NCBI GenBank assembly: GCA_964425485.1
Contig: CAYRML010000029.1
Coordinates: 1 to 17,849, forward strand
From: CAYRML01 sp964425485
Lineage (GTDB): Bacteria; Bacillota; Dehalobacteriia; UBA4068
Length of the DNA: 17,849 bases
Direction of reading: 5' to 3'
The notes under the pieces were generated by a model. It saw only the letters and a list, made by a program, of their open reading frames with translations. It did no database searches and was not told the DNA's origin. Positions 1 to 6,771 of this stretch are shown here, in pieces; within the stretch, counting starts at the first letter, position 1; every line of letters starts with the position of its first letter. The position numbers and the translations under genes are program-made.

Positions 1-706
1 TAATATCGTTTTTATTACAACTGTTATTTATAATATCGGTAACCATAGTGTTTATGATAGCGCTGTGAGTTTTGCCCAAAATAGCTGTTGCTTTTTCTGG
101 TAAATCGGCTGCTTTTATCAGATCCGCTCTAATGGAATCATCTATATCATGCGTGATATAAGCGATACGGTCGGAGGTACGGACTATTTTCCCTTCCAGT
201 GTGGTGGGAAGGCCTTCATCACCGCTATGATATAATATGCCGTCACGCACCTCAAAAGTAAGATTAAGTCCGCAGCCCGATCTTTCCAAAACGTCGACAA
301 CGCGCAGACTTTGTTTGTTGTGGCTAAAGCCCGGATGCAGGGCGGCCAATGTTCTTTCTCCGGCATGGCCGAATGGCGTATGCCCGAGATCATGCCCCAG
401 AGCGATGGCCTCAGTAAGATCCTCGTTCAGGCGCAAGGCCCTGGCAATGGTGCGCGCGATTTGTGCTACTTCAAGTACATGCGTCAGCCTGGTGCGAAAA
501 TGATCGCCTTGGGGAGCAATAAAAACCTGAGTTTTATGTTTAAGTCGGCGGAAGGCCTTGCAATGGATGATTCTATCCCTGTCTTTTTGATAGGCGGTGC
601 GAACGGCGCAAGCTTCTTCCGGTTTAAGACGGCCGCGGCTGTGGCTGCTTTTGGCCGCATAAGGCGACAGATTTTCTTCTTCCCATTTCTCCCAATCTTG
701 ACGCAA
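1..706 (-). CDS. dgt: dGTP triphosphohydrolase-like HD-domain protein (N-terminal part, runs off left edge)
   Basis: Deoxynucleotide triphosphohydrolases of this family split dNTPs into deoxynucleoside and tripolyphosphate, adjusting dNTP pools in the cytoplasm. The first 235 residues are present and the C-terminus lies beyond position 1. The frame has no ATG near its start. I chose the TTG at 706-704 because an AAGGA-type ribosome site lies about nine bases before it and an in-frame TAA lies a little further upstream. The protein then begins MRQDWEKWEEENLSPYAAKS, the usual family N-terminus, followed by SRGR at about 23-26. The HD metal ligands are visible: H76, H105-D106 in GHDLGHTPFGH, and D179 in TSDRIAYITHD. 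A second ATG-less reading of the same strand is excluded by this motif series. The helix-turn-helix gene lies 65 bp upstream on the same strand with no obvious terminator between, so they may be co-transcribed. In Bacillota this family often precedes dnaG-rpoD, which would be outside the window. Substrate preference cannot be read from sequence. Confidence 0.93.
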   Translation of the reverse strand, partial: MRQDWEKWEEENLSPYAAKSSHSRGRLKPEEACAVRTAYQKDRDRIIHCKAFRRLKHKTQVFIAPQGDHFRTRLTHVLEVAQIARTIARALRLNEDLTEAIALGHDLGHTPFGHAGERTLAALHPGFSHNKQSLRVVDVLERSGCGLNLTFEVRDGILYHSGDEGLPTTLEGKIVRTSDRIAYITHDIDDSIRADLIKAADLPEKATAILGKTHSAIINTMVTDIINNSCNKNDI

Positions 707-771
707 AAAATCACATCCTTCAAAAACTGTTTATGTCTTATTCTGCGTGCACAGGACAATTCCTTTAGCTT

Positions 772-1128
772 TCAGCCGATCTTATTGTTTTTGATGAATT
801 GTTCAAACTTTTCTTTAGGAATAATGTATTGACGTCCTACCTTGATGGCCTCCAGTTTTTTACTGTGTATCAGTTCAATGATAAAAGCATAACTTAGGGG
901 AATGATATCCATGATTTCCTTGATGGTATAGCCATCAATATTTCTGTGCTGTTCTTTATCCTGCAGGTAAGCTTCCACATCCTCTTTTTTGATGAAATAT
1001 TTGCGCCCGATATGATAGGCTGGTAATTTTCCGCTTTCTATATTTCTTTTGACTGTGGCATAGGCCGTGCGGCTTAGTTTTGCCGTTTCCTTCAATGTGA
1101 AATATTCGTTATCTATTTGCTGCCCCAT
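772..1128 (-). CDS. Tandem excisionase/MerR-type helix-turn-helix protein, function unknown
   Basis: A 118-residue protein built from two copies of a small winged helix-turn-helix domain of the excisionase (HTH_17/MerR-like) type. Copy one spans about residues 8-58 (EYFTLKETAKL ... HIGRKYFIKKEDVEAYL). Copy two spans about 66-115 (GYTIKEIMDII ... KVGRQYIIPKEKFEQFI). Both carry the characteristic K-x-G/GR-x-Y-x-I-x-K-E wing ending in a helix. There is no effector or catalytic domain and no membrane segment. The ATG at 1128-1126 is preceded by AGGAGGG with good spacing. It lies between rqcH (separated by a terminator) and dgt (65 bp downstream, same strand). No integrase or phage gene is present, so a role as recombination directionality factor is not supported; a transcription regulator of dgt or of itself is possible. 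The two-domain DNA-binding architecture is clear, the role is not. Confidence 0.85.
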   Translation of the reverse strand: MGQQIDNEYFTLKETAKLSRTAYATVKRNIESGKLPAYHIGRKYFIKKEDVEAYLQDKEQHRNIDGYTIKEIMDIIPLSYAFIIELIHSKKLEAIKVGRQYIIPKEKFEQFIKNNKIG

Positions 1129-1206
1129 ATTAACCCTCCTTTATTATTTATAATTTATACTTTTCTATAATTATGCGCTTGGTTCGTTTTTTAGATTAAA
1201 AAAAAT

Positions 1207-1236
1207 AAAAAACCGCTGGAGCGGTTTTTTATTTTT
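1207..1236 (-). terminator. Intrinsic terminator of rqcH
   Basis: The arms AAAAAACCGC and GCGGTTTTTT enclose a TGGA loop, and the strand read by rqcH continues into a T-rich run. The hairpin overlaps the last bases of the rqcH stop codon at 1229-1231. It is nearly symmetric, so it could also stop transcription from the other side. It separates rqcH from the helix-turn-helix gene. Confidence 0.88.
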
Positions 1237-2962
1237 CAGGATCGATAGGGTTTATATATAGAGTTTTTTGTTGAAAATAGATGACCATACCGGGCTTTGC
1301 TCCATTTGGTTTTTTCACTTGATCTACAGTGGTATAATCAACAGGAACATTACTGCCTGATTTTGCTTTGCTATACCAGGCGGCGATGGAGGCTGCCTGT
1401 CTTAAGGTTCTTTCTGGTACCTCTTGCCCGCCACTTTTGATGATAACATGACTGCCTGGTATTTTTTGTGTATGCAGCCAGATATCATTTTTGGCCGCGG
1501 TTTTTAAAGTCAGTTTATCATTTTGCTTATTGTTGCGGCCGACAAGTATTTGCAGGCCGTCATCAGAAATAAAAGAACGAGGGGGTATTAAATTAGGTTT
1601 TTCCGAAGGGTTCTTCTTGCTTTCTTTGATATATTGGCCGGCCACCAATTCTTCACGGATGGCTTGCAGTTCCTGTAAAGTTGCGCTTTGTTCGGCATTG
1701 AGAAGCACAGAGGCCATATATTCTTCCTCTTCCCGGCTGGAATTTAGTTGGGCTTCGATCAGCTTATATGATTTTTTACATTTATTATATAACCGATAGT
1801 AGCGCTGACAATTTTGTTGGGGAGAAAGACCGGGCTTCAGAACAATTTCTATCATTTTGCCGGGCTCATAAAAACTTTCCAAAGTAATGGCCGAGGCCCC
1901 TTTTTCTACAATATAAAGATAAGCGCTTAGTAAATCACCCGCTTCTTTATATTGCTCGCCGGCCTCGCTTTTGGCCAGCTCTTTGGCTTGCAGCTGAATC
2001 TTTTTGCTGATGCGTGCATGATGGGCCGCGATGATTTTCAGCAGTTCTCTTTTGCGGGCCGCAAAAAGCTGGCGCGCTTGTTTTTCTTGATAAAACAGCT
2101 CCAACATATTGGAGATATCGGTAAAAGGTTGTTCTTGGCCCTGCCATAAATGCAGGGGAAAGGCGGCAAAATCGACCGCTTGACAATTTTGCAAATGAAG
2201 GACAGGGGAGAAGTTCTTATTCTTGTAGTAATCATATATTTGGTTAAGGGCTTGATTGAGTAGGCGAATTTCATATTGTCCCAGCTCGCTGACAGGCATA
2301 TCGGCCGCTATACCGGCCCGGTGCAAGGCCTCTTTGACCATGAGGGGGGAAAATCCCTCCGCCAATTGGGCCAAAGCATGCTCTATGCTATCATCCAACT
2401 GAAGCCGCCATATAACTTCGCTCAGTCTTTCTTCATCCCAGCCGCTGAGTATCATTTTGTTTTGCGGCGGCGGCGCTATATATAGCCGGCCGGGCAGTAC
2501 CTCCCTGTGGCGTGACTGCTGATGGCTGTAGCGATGGATTCCGTCGATGATTATATTATCCTTATTGACCAGGATGATATTGCTGTGCTTGCCCATAATT
2601 TCCATCAGCAGGCGGCAGTTGGTGCTGTCCCCTAAATCGTTACGGATGGCAAATTCTATCTCCACTATGCGCTCTAAGTCCAGCTGGCGCAAGGAGATTA
2701 TCTTGCCGCCCTCCAGGTATTTACGCAAGACCATACAAAAAAGAGGAGGTTTTTGCGGGTTTTCTATATTTTCTGCCGCCAAATGGATGCGAGGATCCTG
2801 CTGATGCGCGGACAAAAGCAGTTTACCCGGACCATCCGCCCCGTAATATTTGAGAATAATGGTGTGGCGGTCGGGTTGATATATTTTGACGATTTTAGCG
2901 GATATGATTTTGTTTTGCAGTTGATCAACCACGGCAGCGGTGACGAAGGAATCAAAAGCCAT
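1229..2962 (-). CDS. rqcH: RqcH, ribosome quality control NFACT protein
   Basis: RqcH binds obstructed 50S subunits carrying peptidyl-tRNA and recruits tRNA-Ala to add C-terminal alanine tails that mark the stalled peptide for degradation. It is the bacterial relative of eukaryotic Rqc2/NEMF and was formerly annotated as a fibronectin-binding protein. The 577-residue protein has an NFACT-N domain at the start (MAFDSFVTAAVVDQLQNKI; PPLFCMVLRKYLEGG; MEIMGKHSNIIL), a helical and coiled-coil middle, and an NFACT-R (DUF814) domain near the C-terminus (NDIWLHTQKIPGSHVII, with GxKPGMVIYF after it). The frame stays open 12 codons further upstream to an ATG at 2998, but the ATG at 2962 has AGGAG seven bases before it and gives the family N-terminus, so I prefer it. 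At the position of the functional Asp-Arg pair of the B. subtilis protein this one reads Glu97-Arg98. It is transcribed divergently from the yicC cluster. Confidence 0.95.
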   Translation of the reverse strand: MAFDSFVTAAVVDQLQNKIISAKIVKIYQPDRHTIILKYYGADGPGKLLLSAHQQDPRIHLAAENIENPQKPPLFCMVLRKYLEGGKIISLRQLDLERIVEIEFAIRNDLGDSTNCRLLMEIMGKHSNIILVNKDNIIIDGIHRYSHQQSRHREVLPGRLYIAPPPQNKMILSGWDEERLSEVIWRLQLDDSIEHALAQLAEGFSPLMVKEALHRAGIAADMPVSELGQYEIRLLNQALNQIYDYYKNKNFSPVLHLQNCQAVDFAAFPLHLWQGQEQPFTDISNMLELFYQEKQARQLFAARKRELLKIIAAHHARISKKIQLQAKELAKSEAGEQYKEAGDLLSAYLYIVEKGASAITLESFYEPGKMIEIVLKPGLSPQQNCQRYYRLYNKCKKSYKLIEAQLNSSREEEEYMASVLLNAEQSATLQELQAIREELVAGQYIKESKKNPSEKPNLIPPRSFISDDGLQILVGRNNKQNDKLTLKTAAKNDIWLHTQKIPGSHVIIKSGGQEVPERTLRQAASIAAWYSKAKSGSNVPVDYTTVDQVKKPNGAKPGMVIYFQQKTLYINPIDPEK

Positions 2963-3005
2963 TTTTTTCTCCTGATTTCTTGCAGCTTTTTTCTGCATTG
3001 CAAGT

Positions 3006-3028
3006 ATTGATAAATGAATTGTATCAAT
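3006..3028. promoter_or_regulatory. Perfect dyad in the rqcH/yicC divergent intergenic region
   Basis: ATTGATA at 3006-3012 and TATCAAT at 3022-3028 form a perfect 7-bp inverted repeat separated by nine bases. That is about one and a half helix turns between half-site centres, as in many dimeric repressor sites. It lies 44-66 bp upstream of the rqcH start in an otherwise AT-rich, gene-free stretch (2963-3200). It could be an operator; the regulator is unknown. AT-rich DNA makes chance dyads fairly common. Confidence 0.35.
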
Positions 3029-3142
3029 TTTTTCATAAAATATAAAGAAAAAATAATAAAAATAAGCCTAAAAAAGAAAAAAGTCGAGCAAAAAGCATAC
3101 TTTTATGAAATTCAAGCAGGATTTGTTTCGAATTGATAGAAA

Positions 3143-3171
3143 TATTTTACAAATCACATTGCGTATATAAT
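3143..3171 (+). promoter_or_regulatory. Probable sigma-A promoter of the yicC cluster
   Basis: A perfect -10 box TATAAT sits at 3166-3171, about 30 bp before the yicC start. The only -35-like sequence at a 17-bp spacing is the weak TATTTT at 3143-3148; TTTACA at 3146-3151 looks better but leaves only 14 bp. The -10 is convincing, the -35 is not. Confidence 0.5.
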
Positions 3172-3200
3172 TTCTTTTTGGCAAAGGTGGCGTTATAAAC

Positions 3201-4079
3201 TTGGTAAAAAGTATGACTGGCTATGGCCGCGGGGAAGCTCAGACAAATAGATATTCGCTTTTGATAGAGGTCAAAGCCGTAAATCATCGTTTTTTGGAAG
3301 TGGTTATCCGTTCGCCACGACAACTGAATCCGCTTGATGATATGATCCGTAAGACCGTACAAAATAGCTTGGGCCGCGGCAGAATAGATATTTTTATCAC
3401 TTTAGAAGAATCTTCTGAAAAAAAATCTCAGCTAAAGGTTGACAAAGAGCTGGCTTTAGCTTATTATAATTCATTATTAGCAGTTGGACAAGCTTGCAAT
3501 TTAGCAGTAGAACCGGAACTTAAATTGATTGCCACTTTTCCTAATGTAATTTCTACTGAGCAGGAAGAAGACGACCTGGCGGAACTATCTTCAGCCGTTC
3601 AGACAGCCTTAACCAAGGCTGTGGATGCTTTGATTGCTATGCGGATAACGGAGGGACAAGGGTTAGCCGAGGATATCATTGCCCATAATAATGAAATTGC
3701 CCATATAGTTGATCAAATCAGTCAATACAGTCAAACTGTGGTTGATGAATACAAGAGCAAATTACAGGCCAGAATATCAGATATGCTGGATAACGTGGAA
3801 ATAGATGAAAATAGGCTGGCTTCAGAAGTAGCTTTTTTTGCAGATAAATCTGATATTAGCGAAGAGCTTGCTCGTTTGCAGAGCCATCAGAAGCAATTAG
3901 CCGCTACTTTGCAAGAGCAGGAGCCCAGTGGGCGCAAGCTGGAATTTATCCTCCAGGAAATGAACCGGGAGATTAACACTATTGGTTCTAAATCCGCCAA
4001 CATTAATATCAGTAAATTGGTTATTGATGCCAAAAGCGGATTAGAAAAGATAAGAGAGCAGATACAGAATGTAGAGTAG
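3201..4079 (+). CDS. yicC: YicC/YloC family endoribonuclease
   Basis: A 292-residue member of the YicC/YloC family; E. coli YicC has been described as an endoribonuclease involved in small-RNA decay, and B. subtilis YloC is its relative. The N-terminal signature is MVKSMTGYGRGEA, with EVKAVNHRFLEV at about 23-34. The C-terminal DUF1732 block is FILQEMNREINTIGSKSA, ending in KLVIDAKSGLEKIREQIQNVE-like sequence, typical of a full-length protein. The start is the TTG at 3201 with AGGTGG about ten bases upstream; the next in-frame ATG at codon 5 would remove conserved residues. It is first in a plus-strand cluster, and yicC-remA-gmk-rpoZ-coaBC is a common order in Bacillota. There is no signal peptide or membrane segment, so it should act in the cytoplasm. 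Confidence 0.93.
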   Translation: MVKSMTGYGRGEAQTNRYSLLIEVKAVNHRFLEVVIRSPRQLNPLDDMIRKTVQNSLGRGRIDIFITLEESSEKKSQLKVDKELALAYYNSLLAVGQACNLAVEPELKLIATFPNVISTEQEEDDLAELSSAVQTALTKAVDALIAMRITEGQGLAEDIIAHNNEIAHIVDQISQYSQTVVDEYKSKLQARISDMLDNVEIDENRLASEVAFFADKSDISEELARLQSHQKQLAATLQEQEPSGRKLEFILQEMNREINTIGSKSANINISKLVIDAKSGLEKIREQIQNVE

Positions 4080-4111
4080 GTCTATATAATATTTTTGGAG
4101 GTGTTTTATTA

Positions 4112-4420
4112 ATGGCTATCCCTAAATTGTCCCCTGAAGAAAGAAGCAAGGCTTTGCAAAAAGCGCAACAGATTCGCAGTCAGCGTATGGAAGTCAGAAA
4201 ACAACTGAAAGCGGGTAAATTAAGTCTGGCCGATATCATCAATACCCCCGACAATGAAGTTTATGCTAAAATGAGAGTTAAATATTTATTGGAATCTTTG
4301 CCCCAAGTTGGCAAAATTACCGCTTTAAAAATTATGGAAGAAATTGGCATCGATGAAGCTCGTCGTGTTCAGGGCCTTGGCGCCAGGCAAAAAAGTCAAT
4401 TATTGGATCGTCTTTCCTAA
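4112..4420 (+). CDS. mihF: Integration host factor, actinobacterial (mIHF) type
   Basis: A 102-residue basic protein matching mycobacterial integration host factor along its length. It has an N-terminal helix (LSPEERSKALQKAQQIRSQR), a central helix ending in YAKMRVKYLLESLPQVGK, and the helix-turn-helix region GKITALKIMEEIGIDEARR followed by QGLGARQKSQLLDRL. The family binds and bends DNA as a nucleoid-associated protein and is unrelated in fold to the HU-like IHF of Proteobacteria. The ATG is preceded by TTTTTGGAGGTG with good spacing. It lies 32 bp after yicC and 23 bp before remA, within a gmk-rpoZ-coaBC-metK cluster. In Actinobacteria mihF also sits just before gmk, so the neighbourhood supports the identification. 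What it does in this organism is inferred only from the family. Confidence 0.92.
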   Translation: MAIPKLSPEERSKALQKAQQIRSQRMEVRKQLKAGKLSLADIINTPDNEVYAKMRVKYLLESLPQVGKITALKIMEEIGIDEARRVQGLGARQKSQLLDRLS

Positions 4421-4443
4421 GCCGATATTTGGGGAGATAAATT

Positions 4444-4719
4444 ATGATGAAGCTGATTAATATAGGGTTTGGCAATGTCGTTGCCGCCAACAGGGTCATC
4501 GCCATTGTCAATCCCGAATCAGCACCCATAAAAAGGGTGATTCAGGACGCAAGAGAAGCCGGACTATTGATTGACGCTACTTATGGCAGACGTACCAGGT
4601 CTGTCATTTTGGCTGATAGTAAGCATGTCATACTTTCTGCCGTGCAGCCGGAGACGGTTGCCAATCGTTTTGCAAACGATAAAGAACAAACTTTAGATAC
4701 AGAAGAAGCTGGAGGTTGA
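4444..4719 (+). CDS. remA: RemA (DUF370) DNA-binding regulator
   Basis: A 91-residue protein closely matching B. subtilis RemA: FINIGFGN-like start (KLINIGFGNVVAANRVIAIV), then ESAPIKRVIQDAREAG, LIDATYGRRTRSVI and HVILSAVQPETVA. RemA forms a ring-like oligomer that wraps DNA and activates biofilm-matrix and osmoprotection genes in B. subtilis. The first of two adjacent ATGs is used because GGGGAG lies seven bases before it. The last codons contain the GGAGG that serves gmk, whose ATG follows after one base, so the two are probably translationally coupled. The C-terminal tail (NDKEQTLDTEEAGG) is acidic and variable. The targets in this organism are unknown; the neighbouring mIHF gene means two chromatin-type proteins are encoded back to back. 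Confidence 0.95.
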   Translation: MMKLINIGFGNVVAANRVIAIVNPESAPIKRVIQDAREAGLLIDATYGRRTRSVILADSKHVILSAVQPETVANRFANDKEQTLDTEEAGG

Positions 4720-4720
4720 G

Positions 4721-5305
4721 ATGTCAAAAAGAGGCCTGTTATTGATTATTTCTGGCCCTTCTGGAGTGGGCAAAGGCTCTATTTGTCGGATCTTGTTGCA
4801 GAGGAATCCCCAATTGGTTTATTCTGTTTCCGCTACTACTCGTGCCCCCCGCCAAGGAGAAATAGAGGGTGTAAATTATTTTTTTGTTGAACGTCAAGAT
4901 TTTCTCCATATGATAGATGAAGGAGAGTTTTTGGAGTGGGCTGAAGTCTATAACAATTTTTACGGCACGCCACGTTCGGCTGTGGGCAAATTGCTGGCCG
5001 CAGGAAAAGATGTCATTTTAGAAATCGATACCCAAGGGGCGATTCAGATAAAAAGAACTTGCCCTGAGGGTATCTTCATATTTGTTTTGCCGCCATCATT
5101 TGAGGAGCTGAAAAAACGCATCATTGGTCGTGGTTCGGAAAATCAAAAAAGCCTGGATTGTCGATTGAATGCTTATGCGCAGGAAATAGATATGATAGAC
5201 AAATATGATCATACCGTTATAAATGATAATTTACATAAAACTGTGGAACAGATAGAAGAAATTATTGAGCAAGAAAAAGCCAAATCCCTAGGGAAAGGAG
5301 ACTGA
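4721..5305 (+). CDS. gmk: Guanylate kinase
   Basis: This enzyme phosphorylates GMP to GDP with ATP in purine nucleotide metabolism in the cytoplasm. The 194-residue protein has the P-loop GPSGVGKGS at 12-20. The GMP-binding block follows (SVSATTRAPRQGEIEGVNYFFV), with FLEWAEVYNNFYGTP and the ILEIDTQGA strand. The lid region contains RIIGRGSENQ, and the C-terminus is the usual DHTVINDNLHKTVEQIEEII. Its length is typical for the family. It starts one base after remA and is followed two bases later by rpoZ, a tightly packed operon arrangement. Confidence 0.97.
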   Translation: MSKRGLLLIISGPSGVGKGSICRILLQRNPQLVYSVSATTRAPRQGEIEGVNYFFVERQDFLHMIDEGEFLEWAEVYNNFYGTPRSAVGKLLAAGKDVILEIDTQGAIQIKRTCPEGIFIFVLPPSFEELKKRIIGRGSENQKSLDCRLNAYAQEIDMIDKYDHTVINDNLHKTVEQIEEIIEQEKAKSLGKGD

Positions 5306-5307
5306 AG

Positions 5308-5520
5308 ATGCCCCTTAATATACCACCGCTAAATCAATTGATGCAAAAAGTTGATTCTAAATATACTTTGATCGTATTAGCGGCCAAACGGGCTCGCGCA
5401 TTGATCTCCAAGGATGCAGAAATGATAAATGAAAATCAAAGCAATCCAGTTTCTATTGCCTTGAATGATATCACACAAGGAAAAGTGACTTGGAAAAGAA
5501 CCAAAGAGGGGATAAAATAA
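5308..5520 (+). CDS. rpoZ: RNA polymerase omega subunit
   Basis: A 70-residue omega subunit, which helps fold and assemble the beta-prime subunit of RNA polymerase. It shows the family pattern PPLNQLMQKVDSKYTLIVLA, followed by AKRARALI and a C-terminal NPVSIALNDITQGKV. The ATG has AAAGGAG nine bases upstream, inside the last codons of gmk. The gmk-rpoZ-coaBC order is widely conserved and supports the call despite the small size. Confidence 0.95.
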   Translation: MPLNIPPLNQLMQKVDSKYTLIVLAAKRARALISKDAEMINENQSNPVSIALNDITQGKVTWKRTKEGIK

Positions 5521-5541
5521 TTCCCGGCGGAGGCTTTTGAG

Positions 5542-6771
5542 ATGTTTGCAAATAAAAAGATCACTGTGGGCATAACTGGCGGTATTGCCTCCTATAAGGC
5601 TGCCGATATAGTTAGTTGGCTGAAACAGAACCAAGCCGAAGTGCAGGTGATTATGACGGAAAATGCCTGCCGTTTTATCACCCCGCTTACCTTAAAAACG
5701 CTGTCCGGACAGGCGGTCGCTGTTGATATGATGTCCGAAGATTCCGTTTGGAATGTTCCGCATATCGATTGTGCTCAATGTGATTTATTTGTTGTGTTGC
5801 CGGCCACTGCCAATATTTTGGCTAAATTGGCTTGCGGTTTGGCCGACGATCTGCTTTCATCATCACTTTTGGCTACAAAAGCACCCGTTTTGCTGGCCCC
5901 AGCCATGCACTGTGATATGTACGCCAATCCTGCCACGATCAGAAATATGACCATTTTGCAAGAACGGGGATATCTTTTTATCGCTCCCGGCTTTGGCCGC
6001 TTGGCTTGCGGCGCTTTGGGACAAGGCCGACTGGCGGATATGACGCTGATCAAAGAAGAAATTACCGGCTTGCTTTTACCCAAACAGGATTTGTTGGGTC
6101 TGAAAGTGCTGATTACGGCCGGCCCTACCAGAGAGATGATTGACCCGGTACGCTATATCAGCAATTGCTCCAGCGGTAAAATGGGTTATGCCCTGGCTCT
6201 TGCCGCCAAGCGGAGAGGGGCAGAGGTGGTGCTGGTCAGTGGTCCGGTGAATCTGGATCCTCCATCAGGTGTGGAAATGGTGCGCGTGGAAAGCGCTCAG
6301 CAAATGTATGATGCGGTATGGCATTATTATCCGCAGTGTGATATAGTGGTCAAGTCGGCAGCCGTTGCTGATTATAGGCCAAGCGCCATGGCCGGGCAAA
6401 AGCTGAAAAAATCCGCCGCCGCTACTATCGAGCTGGTTGCCAATCAAGATATATTGGCATCTTTAGGGGCTGATAAAGGGCAGAGAATCCTCGTTGGTTT
6501 TGCTGCGGAGACAGAAAACCTGGAGCAATATGCGGCCTCAAAATTAAAAGAAAAAAATTTGGATCTGATTGTGGCCAATGATGTCACTGTTAAAGGCGCC
6601 GGCTTTGATACGGATACCAATATCATAACTGTTATAGATGTGGCCGGCCAGATTAAAAGCTGGCCTCAAATGAGTAAAAAAGAGGCGGCTGATATTATAT
6701 TCGATAGCGTGACACAGTTGCCCCGTTTTTTAGATTTAATAAATATAAAAGCCAAAAAGGAGGAGAAATAA
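5542..6771 (+). CDS. coaBC: Bifunctional phosphopantothenoylcysteine decarboxylase/synthase
   Basis: This coenzyme A synthesis enzyme joins cysteine to 4'-phosphopantothenate (CoaB) and decarboxylates the product to 4'-phosphopantetheine (CoaC, FMN-dependent). The 409 residues are a usual full length. The N-terminal CoaC flavoprotein (about 1-180) has GGIASYKAADI at 13-23, catalytic His74 in NVPHIDCA, and Cys156 in GRLACGALGQGR. The PxMNxxMW-type motif reads PAMHCDMY, so the usual Asn is His123. The CoaB part (about 186-400) has ITAGPTREMIDPVRYISN, SSGKMGYALA, SAAVADYRP and KLKK at 287-290. It is preceded by GGCGGAGG and ends in a TAA that directly abuts the TTG start of metK. It belongs to the same operon as rpoZ and metK. 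The Asn-to-His change resembles what I recall of the actinobacterial enzymes rather than E. coli Dfp. Confidence 0.96.
   Translation: MFANKKITVGITGGIASYKAADIVSWLKQNQAEVQVIMTENACRFITPLTLKTLSGQAVAVDMMSEDSVWNVPHIDCAQCDLFVVLPATANILAKLACGLADDLLSSSLLATKAPVLLAPAMHCDMYANPATIRNMTILQERGYLFIAPGFGRLACGALGQGRLADMTLIKEEITGLLLPKQDLLGLKVLITAGPTREMIDPVRYISNCSSGKMGYALALAAKRRGAEVVLVSGPVNLDPPSGVEMVRVESAQQMYDAVWHYYPQCDIVVKSAAVADYRPSAMAGQKLKKSAAATIELVANQDILASLGADKGQRILVGFAAETENLEQYAASKLKEKNLDLIVANDVTVKGAGFDTDTNIITVIDVAGQIKSWPQMSKKEAADIIFDSVTQLPRFLDLINIKAKKEEK

Noticed and set aside
311..832. Plus-strand open frame of 173 residues
   Set aside because: It lies opposite the dgt frame, which has full HD-domain motifs, and has no ribosome site or recognisable domain. 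It is a shadow.
772..1128. Phage excisionase and a nearby integrated element
   Set aside because: There is no integrase, attachment-site repeat or other phage gene, and both neighbours are core chromosomal genes.
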